This document shows positions 14,951-27,425 of a stretch of DNA of 64,000 nt, piece after piece. This DNA is from Dromaius novaehollandiae. Taxonomy: Eukaryota > Chordata > Aves > Casuariiformes > Dromaiidae. The position numbers and the translations under genes are program-made. Every line of letters starts with the position of its first letter. Within the stretch, counting starts at the first letter, position 1. Under the pieces are notes generated by a model. That model was not told the origin of the DNA. It was given only the letters and a program-made list of their open reading frames with translations, and made no database searches. The stretch lies in the NCBI RefSeq assembly GCF_036370855.1, contig NC_088113.1, positions 14,776,501 to 14,840,500 on the forward strand, written 5' to 3'.

Positions 14951-15000
14951 AAGCTTGTTCAAGGAATCATTGAAAGCTCAGTCTATGTCTGCACCTCTGC

Positions 15001-15432
15001 TTGAATTCAGGATCAGCCTGCACTGCTACAGAGACACAGACAGTCGTTTGCCTTCTCACTCCACTAGCACAGAGCAGCACAGCCAGCCCAGTGCAGAACA
15101 GGAAACTCTACCTGAAAAACAGGATAGGCTCCAGTGGCGACATGGACTCACGTGATATAACCACTTGGGATTGTCAAACTCTGAGAGAACAAATGACAAG
15201 AGGAAGTGCTTGGAGAGAGAAAGACACAAAATCAGGGAGCCAGGGTCCAAACCTGGTGACACTGTACACGAAGTTCAATACTGAAAATGTCACCACTCCC
15301 AAAAACTGCCAGCAAGCTTTTCGGAGGGCTCAGCAGGCTGAACTCTTCTGGAAGCCTCACTGGGAGAAGAGCCTTTCTGGGAATACAGACCAGTGGGAGT
15401 GGGACCAGCTAAAAGATGCAGCAACAGTATAG
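15001..15432 (+). other. Unassigned 143-codon open frame in a locally GC-richer island
   Basis: The frame from the ATG at 15001 to TAG at 15430-15432 encodes a hydrophilic, Gln/Thr-rich peptide ending ELFWKPHWEKSLSGN and a short tail. I recognise no domain, signal peptide or membrane segment. No splice context or promoter is evident. The stretch is noticeably less AT-rich than its surroundings. It could be a lineage-specific transcript exon, a decayed gene copy or chance; I do not call it a gene. Confidence 0.15.
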
Positions 15433-18053
15433 GAGGCCCGTTCTACAGGTTCTTCTGAATTTTGCTGATGCAATGCATGTATCTAAAACTGCCTCCTCAG
15501 AACAAAACTAAACTGCCTCCAGTCAATTTCCAAACATGTTGAAGGAGAGGCCCACGGGAAATGGATGAAAGCAAAGAGGTTTTTTTTAGTGAGTTGGTGT
15601 TCCTTAGTCATGGATAACTTATTTTTTGTGCAGCTGTTACTCTCTTTGTTGATACCAACTGCACCTTTCCTGTACTTTCGTCAGGAAGCAAAGATTTGTG
15701 CATTGGTTGTCTCCCGACTGCTCTCATTTATAACATGCTGCCATAATTCCAGTTTCGTGCCTCTAATTCTACTGTTCTTGTTACAAAAGGTGTTATTTTT
15801 TGACAATAGATGATCATCTTCTCTCTGGGGTGCTGTTGCAAAGCAAAAAAATTGATGCTGTGAGGCTCATAGTGTTGTTTCTGAACAACAGGAAAAGGTC
15901 ATCCAAGCTCACTCCAATTTATTCAGACTGCCAACCTGTATAACACTCTCATCTCAGAGATGCTCTCACTTTAAGGGTATGTCACAATGGACTTGATTAT
16001 TTTTTTTTATTCCAGATAATTAAAGGAAGAAAGACGCAGATACTGCCATTTCTGTAGACAAAAGCAAACTTCCTACACTGTTACCCAAACTGTATGACAT
16101 TTTTAAAAATAATGACCCAAAAAGTCTTTGTGATTACTGCTACCAACCAGTAATGTTTGAGAACAGTATAGAACTGGGGAACTGGTAGGACTGTCAAGTA
16201 TGTAGAGGATCTGATCTCCAGGACATTGGCAATTTAAAAGAGGAAGGCTTGTGTTATAGATGGTAAATCTTTCATGCTGAAGGTCTTCAAAGAGATGTTT
16301 TCCTCAAAACGTGGTTCCAGCTGCCATTGCAGAACAAAGGTAAGGGGTACAGAGCATTCAGGTTCTCTTTCTGCATCGCTCTCATCAACATAGTTTGGTA
16401 GCAGTTAAAGACCAGCCTAGTTTTATCAACATTTTTTCCGTAAGAGTTCAAGACTGCTCACTTCAAGAGGGGTTGCAGGAGAGTTCCTGTTGCAGTGCCG
16501 AGAGGCACAAAGGAACTCTGGCCCTGTAGGAAGTGGGGAAATAACCTTTTTACTGCCATTTTTCAAGGCTTTTGATTGTCTTTTAAAGCATGAGTTCCAC
16601 CCTGACAGCTGTGACTTAAATGGGTTATGTCCTATTTGGAAAGCAAGACTGTTCCTGGGCTATCATTCATAACGCAGCTCATGTCAAAGACCAGCAGGTT
16701 CAGGTCAGGGCTGGGTGCAGTTAGGATGGGGACAGGGGAAGTTGCTAGCCACAGGGAAAGAGTGATGGAGCTTGCAAAGAACACGTGCTTCGTCCTGTAG
16801 TAGCCAGCTTAATGCTTCCATTTCTTCCCACTCTGTTCCTTCTCACCCAGGTGATAAATTCGTATTTTATGAAAGCATTTCTGTGCTACAGAGATGAGGA
16901 CATGATTCCAGAGTTGCATACTCAGGAGAGGCCAAAAGGTCAAAAAACTATGAAGACTCAGTTCCCTCCTTTTCTAAGACCTACTGAAGCAAAACCCTGA
17001 AGTGTATGCTTGATTTGAACACCTCTAATATCACTGGGAAAGAACTTTTTCCCAGCAGTTTCAGCAGCAGGAGGTAATTGGAGGACATAACATAGAACAG
17101 TGTTTTCAAGGCAAACTTGTTTTCAGTTACCTGCTGAGCAGCACAAATACACTCATTCTGGTTATGCTGGTATGATCAGTCAAACACAGACCTCCAACAG
17201 CGGCTTCTGCTCACTGACAGGTGCTGAGGATGCTCACACCATCCTTGGATATAATTCACTAGCAAACATTTCTGGGTTTTTGTAGTCTCAGGAAAAACTC
17301 GGTTTGGAGTGTTCACCTGGTGCCAAATAATGGTTCGTTACTAGCACATGAGAGAAAGACACAAGCAAAGAAAAAATCTTTTGTGCAGACTGTTTTTCAT
17401 TGTAGTGAAGGCATGATTTTTCACGGCGGCTTCAAGTCAAGCACTACTTCAGTAAACATGAAAAAATAAGATAAGTAAATATTTGCAGCCATTTAGTTTT
17501 GTTGTCTGACACAAGTAATTGCCCTATATAACATAAGGAAAATCAGATGGGTATTCATAGTCCCAAATACAAGCAAAATGTATTAAATGTATTCCAGCCT
17601 TGCCAACTTCAGGTGGCCCTGTTCATACTGCAACAGAGCTTGATTTTGGTGGAGCTTTAGAATGCATCAGGAATTGTTTTGCAGACTTTGTGTGGGGAGT
17701 ATGCCCATCATCCTCTACAAAAGAAAAGGCCAGGTGGTTACATGTTCCTTATTAGGTAACTAATGGCTATGAAATCTTCCAGATCCTCTTGCATCTAAAC
17801 AGGCATTCCTTCAACAAGTTTCTTGGCCCTTTGCTTGATGTGAGTCCCCTTCTTTGAGGAGATGGAGAGGGAACAAGAGGAATACATACAGGAAAAGTCC
17901 ACCTTTTCCAGTTGCCAGTGTCCAGCCAGACATCATGGTTGATAAAAGTATCTTTTCCCTTTTTTTTTCCTGAGTGCTGTGAACCTTTAGGAAGCACAAA
18001 CTTCTGTAAATCCACTTAATCTCTTGTCTTTGTTTTCTTCCAGTGATAAGATT

Positions 18054-18063
18054 CCCCCCCCCC
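18054..18063. repeat. Poly(C) run, 10 nt
   Basis: Ten consecutive C residues in otherwise AT-rich DNA. Confidence 0.85.
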
Positions 18064-19319
18064 ACCATGAAGTGATATACTATTTCAAGACAGGACACTT
18101 AAAATGTTAGCCACCAAACCTGAAAAAATTCTGCTATTTTGCTCCATCTTACCCCTATTTTTACTCACTAATCTATAACGCTTAACATTCTGAGGTCTTT
18201 CAGAATCACAAATGCATTCTAAGAAATCCCTCTTTTCTACTTTGTAGCTTCTAAAGATAACGAATTTATCATGTACAAGCCAAGTGCCTTCCTGATCTCT
18301 TTTAGATGAATTGAAACATTCCAAACAACGTTTTTGCTTCCTGTGCAAATGACGTAGGAGATGTTACAGCAGACTGCAATCTAAGCCACTTGCAATAACC
18401 ATTTAATGCTTTAATTTTTTCCATAATACGTAATTTGGGACTCCTGCACAGGGAAGTAGGAAGTGCATGGACAACCAACATAGCTAAAAGCTTTTCAATT
18501 AGCCCAATACATAGTTCAGTGTAATTAACATTGGAATGACTTTGGATTTATAGTTTTTCAAGCCAGCTCCTGAAACAGCATGTAGAACTTCACTTTCATA
18601 ATAGTTTAAGCATTAAAAGTCTCCCCATTCCCACTGGAGCAGGGAAGCTCTGAAGCAAGTTTCTTTCCTTCTAGCATCAGGGCAACACTAATGATGACAT
18701 GACAGTTTCCCTGACGCTATCATGGGAAGTAGGGTAGAGGAACATGGATCTTTGATTTTCTGTCCTTATTTGAAAGCAAGGTCATGCTATTAGACCCTCC
18801 TAAAAAACACTTCAGGGAATTAGAAAGTTTTACTAGAGAAGTGAAGTAACAGAATGAAGACATGTTAATCCTCTGGCTCACTACCCTGTGCCACACACAG
18901 AGACAAGTCCTAAGAAAAGATTAATACATGCTAAGGTGGAACATATGTATGCTCCTTCTGGGCATTCCTACCTGAGGTTTCCTTTGAGGTGGCTCTTCAT
19001 CTAGGATGCTGGCTTTTGCTGACAAAATAGCAAAATTCATTACACAACATATGGGAAAATTAGGTCCATAAACAGGATTGCAGATTCTTCTACAGGAGTC
19101 TCACACCTACAAGGACAGGCATTGAGCTTAACTTCTGCTACCGTACTTTTAACACTCTTAATGTCAGCTTTCTTCTCCTCTCAGTCAATCCTAGTCCCAC
19201 TGAATCTGTTAATCCAGGCAAGTCTAGCAGGGCAGCATAGCAGTAAAATAGAGAGCTAACAGTAGGAAAAGTTTGTATAGCTCCATTCTACCAAATTCAG
19301 TTCTAAGACTGAGGTCCTA

Positions 19320-19380
19320 GCCTGGTGTAAATCAAGAATATGTGATGAAGTCTGTGGAGTTAAACTAGTATAAACCCAAA
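19320..19380 (+). repeat. Ancient amniote MITE-like repeat fragment
   Basis: GGTGTAAATCAAGAA, GATGAAGTCTGTGGAGTTAA and ACTAGTATAAACC follow a dispersed amniote repeat I remember as GGTGTAAATCAGGAG, ATTGAAGTCAATGGAGTTAC, ACTGGTGTAAAAC. I do not assign a database name. Similar pieces may lie at about 35,370-35,430 and 32,820-32,850. Confidence 0.45.
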
Positions 19381-22300
19381 GTGCTTATATGCCAAAAACA
19401 TCTTTGTTTTACACCAAAGCTGCTACAGGTGATAGTAAAGTATCTGGGCACCTCCAAAACTCCCTCTTTTCTCAGGGGGTTGTGAGAGGCTTCTATTTCC
19501 CTTACTATTGCCAGGATTGAATAAACATTGAATGCTTAATTTGAAGATACCCACAAGCTCTTTTGATCATGCTGCATTTATTCTAGAACACATTGCATAA
19601 TGAATCAAGCAAATTAGTCAATTAAAATTATTTGATTACAGTCTTATGAGCTAGAAGATTAGAATTATATGCTCCCAAGCTGATTTTTGCTTCATGCATA
19701 TCTTTTTGTGAATGATTATTTAATGGACAGGAAGCTAATTCCAAGGTGGCACTAAGTGCCTCGTGAAGGCTACTGAATACGCTCAGACTCTCTTACAACA
19801 CCAACTTTATTCTGCACTTTCACAGTGCACCGCAACTCAACATTGTCTTCAGTCAGAGAGCTGTATTAATCTATACTCCTGCAAACAATACAAGCTACTT
19901 GCCTTTTGCTACTTTCCCAGATCACCTCACATTCAGGAGTGGAAAACCACAAAGATACCTGATAAAGGGAATTATTTAGCAGAATCAATGGAGCAGAGCA
20001 TGAGCTGCAATCCAGACGGGTGGGCAGCATCACAAGATCCACTTGTCTGAATATTCCATCCACAGAGATCCAGCTGTGCCATCCAGAGAATCACCTCCTT
20101 TCAGAGGCCAGTGCTTTTGAAGTCTTCCAAAACTTCACCTGAGCTTTGTAGAACCCAGTCCTGTACCCACTGGTAAAAGCTGCATTCATTTCAAGGGTAA
20201 TGTTTCAGTGATGCTATAGTTGGCATGAAGTTTCTCTTGGTGTGCCTGACATAGGTTTACAGTGTGAGCCCTTCTCTATCACTGTTGCGTTAAGCTCCCT
20301 TTCCCTGATTTGCACCCCTGCACCCACTTGCACAAGAACCACCTTGCTGTCTGCCTTCCCTCCCCTCCACTTTGTTTTTGTCACCTCTAGACAGCACCTG
20401 TATGCAGCAGTGCTGGCTCTGACGCTCACACCCAGGCTGTTAAACCCCGCATAGCTTAGTGTCTTGCAGTTCACTTTACACTGTGCCTGACCTTCAGGGC
20501 ATACCTCACTAGTAAAGCTGGCATTATGGATGAAAACTTGAATCTTAGGTCCCATTGCACTAAGCACCATAACTTACCATATTCTTCTTTGTGGATTTTA
20601 TTGGGGGGATATTTGAATACCTGAGTTCTACCAAAATCAGTATGTCAGCAGGAGTCAGGCAAGTAGACATGTGCACATACTTTTCAGCTTGTTCATGTAG
20701 GTAACTTGCTCAGTCCCCAGTAAGACCATACCAAGACTATAGTCCTAGAGATCCTATGCCTCTAGTTCCTAGATCCACACATAAATGATCAGATCATCCC
20801 TTTTGTCTGAGACTAACCAATCCTACTAATAGCGATAAAAGTTATCAGCACATTTTCTACAGGCAACGCAAGATATCATTTAAATTTTTTGCATTAGTAA
20901 CAAGGAAAAAAATCACAATTGCATTAATGTCACGACCAAGTTAGAAAAAATAAAGCAGCACACAGACACGACACTCATACTGCCTGCAGCAATAGCTCAG
21001 AAGGGCATATGCAGTGTCTTGAATCTAAGCATAGTGCAGGATCTGCGTGAGTTTCTACAAACTGTCATTTTGTCAGCACGTTACAGTAGCCGTTTTTCTT
21101 TTTGCAATAGAATTGCTCATTTAGCTGCAGCTGATGCTCTGTTTATATGTGCTGTCCCTGGCTGCTGCAGCCTTCTTTTCTCAACCTTTTTCCCCACAGA
21201 GCACTCTTAATTAAATTACTTTGCATTGTAGCCAGACTGCAATGGGATGGGGAGCTACAGCTAGTGCACGGCTTGCGTTTGAGCAAGGAGGAAGCCAGAA
21301 AGCAGCACTGACTAGCTAGTCTGGAGAACAGTGCAACCCGTACAGAGTAAGCACACATCTTCCTGTGCAAGAAGACAGCCTCCAGCCACAGAGTACCTGG
21401 TTAAAACTAAACCATGATAACAGCAGGAACAGGACTGGGCCCGACATATGCAGAAAAACACATGTTAAAAACCTCTTTGCTTAGCTGAAGTAAGTTTTTC
21501 ACATATGGGCAATGCAGGTGTTTAATCTCTTTATTGGTTTATTTAATCTGTTACTGTTGCTAGTATTTAATCTTTAAGCTGGGACCTTTAATTCCAGCAT
21601 TCTGGGTGAACTCTGAACACTTCTCCTTTTTCTACTCATTGTGCCAAGGCCAGATGTGGCGTGTGGAAAGGCAAGTCAGCGTAGCTGTGTCATTTTTTTG
21701 CAGTAGGTTGCTGGTGGGTGTTCTGCTCACCACAGCCAGAAAGAAGAGAGCCTGTGCAAAGCTCAGAAGCAGTCAGCAATCTCTGAGGCATTTTGTCATT
21801 ACAAAGCAGAGCTCTGCAGAGTAGCACCCGCCCAGTGTAACATCAGCAACATGTAAAGCCACTCTCCTTCAAATCTGCAGTACTATCACAGGACCTGTAT
21901 ACTACTCAGCACCAGCTCTGCTGACCTGCCTCAGCTTATGGCATATGAAGCTCTATACGGCCCAAACAGCAGTTATGTATAAGAGCTGTCCTTGACTCAG
22001 AATCATATGTTTCCTAAGCCTTAGCTTAAAAAGTAACAAGTACAATGATTCAAAGTACTTGCAGTCTAAATCGAAGATGTGAAACACGGTCGACTGGGTA
22101 CAATCTGAGCAAGTAACCAAATAAGCTCTAACGTTCAGCCACAAATCCTGTGATTCCTAATTTGGTCTTCTGATTGTTGTAGAGGACAAAGGGTTAATAA
22201 GCTTTACAGATGAATCTGGAAACGAAGAGCTGAATCACTTCCTTAGAGAAGACAAATGCTGTTTGTTGGACTGGGGAGTTTTCTGGCACTCAGCTTCATT

Positions 22301-24541
22301 CACTGTTCGCTACCATATGAAGCCCTTATCCACATGAGTGGGGAGAGGATATGAACTAGCAGGAGTGCCTTGTTAGCCCTGCCTTTTCTGTGGCAAGAGC
22401 TTAGCACTGAGAGCTCTAGGTAATTCTGAAAGAACTTCTGCAATCTTTCCCATTATTTAGGAAATGGCCTAGCGAATATGTCAGGTGCCTCCTTCAAGAG
22501 AGACAGCGGTTACCAACTAGCAGAACATCAGTCTCAGAAAACAACACATATAATGGAAAATAAAAATCCTGGGAAAAGAATTTTTCCAGACTCAGTAAGG
22601 ACCTCAGGGAAGAGGCAACTAATCAGAGCAATTGTTAGCAAAAGCAAGCTCAAGTCTGCTAGCTCAACCCATTTATTGGGCTTCTGGATGCAAAGCTGAA
22701 CTGATTTGCATTGATTTGCAATAGCTTAAAGTTCTCAGGTAATTCCCCAAGTTCCCTCAGGAGTTCAGTCCTATGACTTAGATTAGCTTGTCCCGTTCCC
22801 TTCATTCTCCGAATTTCTGATAATTCTGCTCTCATGAGGAATAGCACCGTATTGCTTGAACCTCGGTGGCAGGCTTCTCAACATGGGACAGCTACACACA
22901 CTTTAAATGCTTCTGAATGAAATACATCGGAATGATAGCGATAAGTGGAGCTAAATGAGAACAAACTGATCAGCTTAATCAAAATAATAATTTAACCACA
23001 TTACAATCCAGACAGAAATAACACCCAATATGTGATGCAGTATATAATTAGGCCTGCTTTCAAATAATATTGATGTTTCTAACAGTCCAGTTAACATAAC
23101 TGCTTAGTCATCGATGTATGCAAATTTAATGGTTCTATTCTTTTTAATGAATTTTGAAATGAAATGACAAAATATGTTAAAATTAATAATATGCAAGCTA
23201 AAACATACAGTGTCAACTGCACTTTTATCAGCCTAAATCAGAGCAAATATATTGGAGTCAATTACACAGACTCATGCATGAGCAGTCAGCCCTGCACATC
23301 TTGAGAGGAAATCTTCAGGACTCCTGCATAACTTAGGAAAAATGGATGCAGTTTGGCTCTCAGTTGCACTGAGTGTAGTCTGAACTATCTGTTAACAGTG
23401 CCAGATTCCTGCGGACTCCTGTATATGGCCAGGATTTCACATCAGATACCTGTTCCTGGCCTGGTTTCATTGTCTTCAGTGAGGATGGCATTAGATCTAC
23501 AGAATATGATGTTTACAAAGTGTCCTCTAAAAAGTAGTAAAAAATATCCCGCATATTTTTAAAGAGCAAGGGAGAACACAGCATAAAAAATTTCATCAGA
23601 CCTGATATGAATTTACCATATATATAAAATAAATTTCACAATCTATTCATCACATAAGAATCATCAGAATGGGAAAAAACTACAAATAATTAAGCCAATG
23701 CACATAACAGATTCTGAATCAAGCAATTTTGCTGGACTCAGCCTAGAATTGAAATGATCTTGTCTGTGTATGACCAGAGGTTACTGCTTTCATAATTCAA
23801 ATGGAAAAACACATTCATCAAAAACATGTCTATTAGCTTCATAACAGCAAGCACTCTGTGAATCCAAAGGAGTTTCTTAGGAATAAGTAATACTGAAGGT
23901 TTACCTAGAAACTAGATAGCTGACAATTTTCAGAGACAATTACTTAATTTGCTAGCAAACATTCCTTCCTTTGATGCTTTGGAAGGAGAGGCTTGGTTAT
24001 ACTCACTAATTTCTATGACAGCAGCACTATATACGTAGGTATTTTTAAATTTCTGGTAACTTGTCTTAACAAAATTTTAGAGAATCTATTAACTCTTTCA
24101 TATAGCACTCCATTGTAAACAGATTGCTAACATAATACACTATTATTTCACATACATATTTTTATTCAGCCCAAAAGCATTTAAACAAAGCTTTAAGAGT
24201 ACTGGCACTGACAGACAATACACTGCATTGTGCATCACCATGGTAATGCTTTAGAAAATAGCTTTGATTTGGGGTCAGAAAGATCAAACATTATAATAGA
24301 TTGAAAGCACCAAATTCATCTTGATACAGCCTAAAACTACCATGCTCTAACTAACATGTTCTTGAGATTTGTGCAGAAGGCAGTATTTAGACAAAAAGCA
24401 TGCTGATACATGCTAAAAGGATTCAGGCCTTCAACAGACAGGATACATTCATGAAGCCTGCAAGCAGGGTAAAGGTCCAGTTTCCCAGAGCTTGGTTTTT
24501 GAAGTTTGAGCCAACCTATATCAAAAGGCAGGATTATACTT

Positions 24542-24565
24542 AAAAAAAAAAAAAAAAAAAAAAAA
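24542..24565. repeat. Poly(A) run, 24 nt
   Basis: About 24 consecutive A residues, some 90 bp before the possible MIR fragment at 24,650. No retroposed gene is seen upstream. Confidence 0.9.
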
Positions 24566-24649
24566 CCTTCTGGAATATCTGTTGCTTTATGTATCACTTA
24601 AACTATCCAGGTGAAATGCTGTAAGTGGTTACAGTAAAATCTACCCTAC

Positions 24650-24755
24650 ACTTTAGTAAACTGAGATAACTGAGGTCAAGTATTTCTCTGGGGTCAAACA
24701 GAACAGAACTCCAACTCATAAACCCGTTCCCTCACTCTGGAGTGCACTGCCCGGA
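24650..24755 (+). repeat. Possible MIR-like CORE-SINE fragment
   Basis: AAACTGAGATAACTGAGGTC and GGGTCAAACAGAACAGAACT, then CATAAACCCG, CCCTCACTCTGGAGTGCACTG, resemble in order the MIR segments with AACTGAGGC, GGTCACACAGC, AGAACCCAGG and the terminal CCAGTGC box. Divergence is high. Confidence 0.45.
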
Positions 24756-25424
24756 GCCCTGAGAATCCGGCGTACTGCAAAGGGATCGCTTCAGAGATGC
24801 TCTATCCCCAGAGCCACCCCAGCGCTCTTGCAGCTTGATGCACTAGCTTCACGCTGTGTTTTACCTAGTAAGCCCTGAACCTGGGCTAGGAGAGCTAGAC
24901 TACTTAGCACTTGGGCAGTGTGTGTCCTGCCAGCTCAGGAGAGCCAGATGCTGAGGATCCTGAGTTTGCCTGTGGAGGGTTAACATAATTAGAGGTACCT
25001 CAAGTCTGCTTTCTCCTGCCAACGTTGATATGTCTTCACTCTGTCATCTACAATTCCACACTCCTACATGCAGACTAGCTTTGGAGTAGGATCTTTTGTT
25101 AAGGCTGCTCTGCTCAAAACTTAATTTCAACAACAAAGCCAAATCTTCATCCTTTAATTTCAGTAAGCCTCCAGCCTCCACCTGGTTTATCAGAGAGCAT
25201 GGTAAAGATTTTGAAGGAGGTTCCTTTGGTGGGTGCAATCTATACCCATGATTCAAACTGCAAGAGTGAATAGTGTACTGTCACCTGACTGGGGGATTAG
25301 GCAGCTTAGTTTGAGAAGAGCTCATGAACTGCACTTTCATTTACTGTAATTCTGAGCTGAATTATTATTTTGCCAGAGTTTTCTTATGCTACTGTTTCTA
25401 GTCTTGTTAACTGGAACTAGAGGC

Positions 25425-25555
25425 TGGGTGATTCACTGTCTCTACTACACCTTTGTCTGCTTCTCCATCTACAGAAGAGAGTTAATGACTTTACCTAGCT
25501 TTGAAAAGTACTTTCAAAATTAGAGATGGGAAAGGCTACTAAGTGTTGGTTATAA
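25425..25555 (+). repeat. MIR-type CORE-SINE fragment with sauropsid-like 3' tail
   Basis: GGTGATTCACTGTCTCTACT, CTGCTTCTCCATCTACAGAA and ATGACTTTACCTAGC match, in order, the MIR core (GCAAGTCACTTAACCTCT, TCCTCATCTGTAAAATG, ATACCTACCT). The following TTTGAAAAGTACTTTC, GATGGGAAAGGCTACTAAGTG matches the tail TTGTAAAGCGCTTTGAGA, GATGAAAGGCGCTATAAAAGTG seen in sauropsid copies. This is the best-preserved SINE fossil I saw here. Confidence 0.6.
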
Positions 25556-27371
25556 GCAATGCTATTATGGGAGGTGGTTGTGAAATGGTGCTTGCTTTGG
25601 ACATGAAAGCCATCTTCCTCCCTTAGAAGATAACACATTGTATTTGAAACTGTTGTAGGTCAGCTCAGTTTCCTAAGAAAAATAGGCATATGTTTAAATT
25701 CATAATAAAACAAAGGATTTCTTAATCTGGAACAGTCTTGTTTTACAGTTTTCCTAGTATTTCCCTTCCTTTCATTGAGACTGGTGAATTTCTCCACCTG
25801 CTGAAACAGAACAGAGTAGTGACCATTTCTAGCTACGGCACAAGAGAGCTGGGCTTTCTCTATCTGAGGTTCAAGATTTGCCAGAGAATAATTACACCAT
25901 TATCATCACAAGTTGCTTACAAAAGTTGTTTACAGGCTACCTGGCAGCTTAACTGAGGGAAATACAATGTGGAAGACTAGTGTAACTTGCAGACCACTTA
26001 CATTAAGGTATTAACTTATTCTTGCTGTCAAATTAGCTATGCAATTATATGACAATACATCATGTCATCAGAAGACTGCAGAGTTATTTGTATGGCTGAA
26101 ATAAAAGGATGCTCAATGTCCTGTGCATATACAGAATGCAGCAACTAATTCAAACATTTACCATCTGTATTTTCATTCTCTTTGCCCACTCTTGTCACCT
26201 CTTTGCTCAGTTCTCTTCTCTGGATAGCCCCGGCCTTTGTGAAGAGTCCTAGGGTGGCCTGGGCAGAGTCTGGACATGATCTCTGGTCCATCCGGTAAAC
26301 TCTCCCAAGCAGACTCCTGTCTGGATGCTTCTGCAGTTCAGCCTTCCTAACTGCCAAGTTCACACAGAGCTCCGCCAAGCCTTCAGCTGCACTGCTAGCT
26401 TAAGCCCTAGAAAGGCACACCAGCAAGAAAGTAGGTGGTGGTTAGATGAGAAGTTTGGTGTGTTGTTTTTTCTTTTTTAAATCACAGATATTTTCCAAAG
26501 AGGAAAGTAGAAAAAACCTGCTGATGGGGTCAGGTGGGTGGAAGAAGTCTAGAGGTTATCCCTTTCCTCCTTCCTCCTCATCACGTAGTGTGACTTCCCC
26601 TCTTGAAACAAAGGAACAATCATCACTTCAAGTTCAGTGAGATTCCTTCCCACCGTCTCTCCATGGTTGTGGACTTGCCTCTCTTCATAGGAATGGTCCC
26701 TCTTTAAATAGTTCTTCTGATTCTTCTCTGCAACATCCATCCAGAGCACCGAACTTCTATGTCCCCCAGCATCAAGAGGCTGTTGCTCTGTGCAGACAGG
26801 CTGGTAATCAAGGACTCCATGGCATAAATTCCTCTCTAGTCAGTCAGGCAACGGACTGTGAAGCACTCTTCCAGAGCTGGCAACCTGCTGAGGTCAGTTT
26901 GTTTTGTCATCACAGGGTATGAAAGTATAGGCAGCACATACAATGAAAAATGGTAGGAATAATGGTACAAAAAATGGATGTGGGGGAGGCAGGGAGTCAT
27001 CATCTGGCAGTTATATCCCACTCCTGAGTTCTTTTGTGGCTGCTTAAAGAAAAAGCAGGAAATACATGAAGTGAGAAAAATCCTCTCCTTATGTTAATTT
27101 GATACTGGGATAACCATAATTAAAAAGAGCTCCTACAGGTTTTCATTGATGCAATAAGAAAATTAACCCAGCAGACAAAGAAACAACTGATCCACAAGCA
27201 ACGGAAAGGAGAATTCATGAATAATATTCAGCCTGAGATTGAGAGTGTTTCAGATCCAGAATATGTAAAAGATAGACATGAAGTTAGTGGAAAAAAGTAC
27301 CACATTAAAATCATCACTAGTTCTTCCAAAAGCATATTCTCATCAATACATAACTTTTTAAATACAAAAAT

Positions 27372-27425
27372 AACAAGATAGTGAGCACTAACTTCAGCAA
27401 CAAGATAGTAAGAACTAACCTCAGC
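27372..27425. repeat. 27-bp imperfect tandem duplication
   Basis: Two adjacent 27-bp copies (27372-27398 and 27399-27425) begin AACAAGATAGT and end CAGC and differ at a few positions. It is a minor intergenic tandem repeat. Confidence 0.75.

Larger units (their letters stand above)
15433..25424. other. Intergenic DNA, no gene recognised
   Basis: No coding exon or RNA gene is recognised. Contents that can be supported are the poly(C) run at 18,054, the amniote repeat fragment at 19,320, the poly(A) run at 24,542 and the possible SINE fragment at 24,650. Confidence 0.6.
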
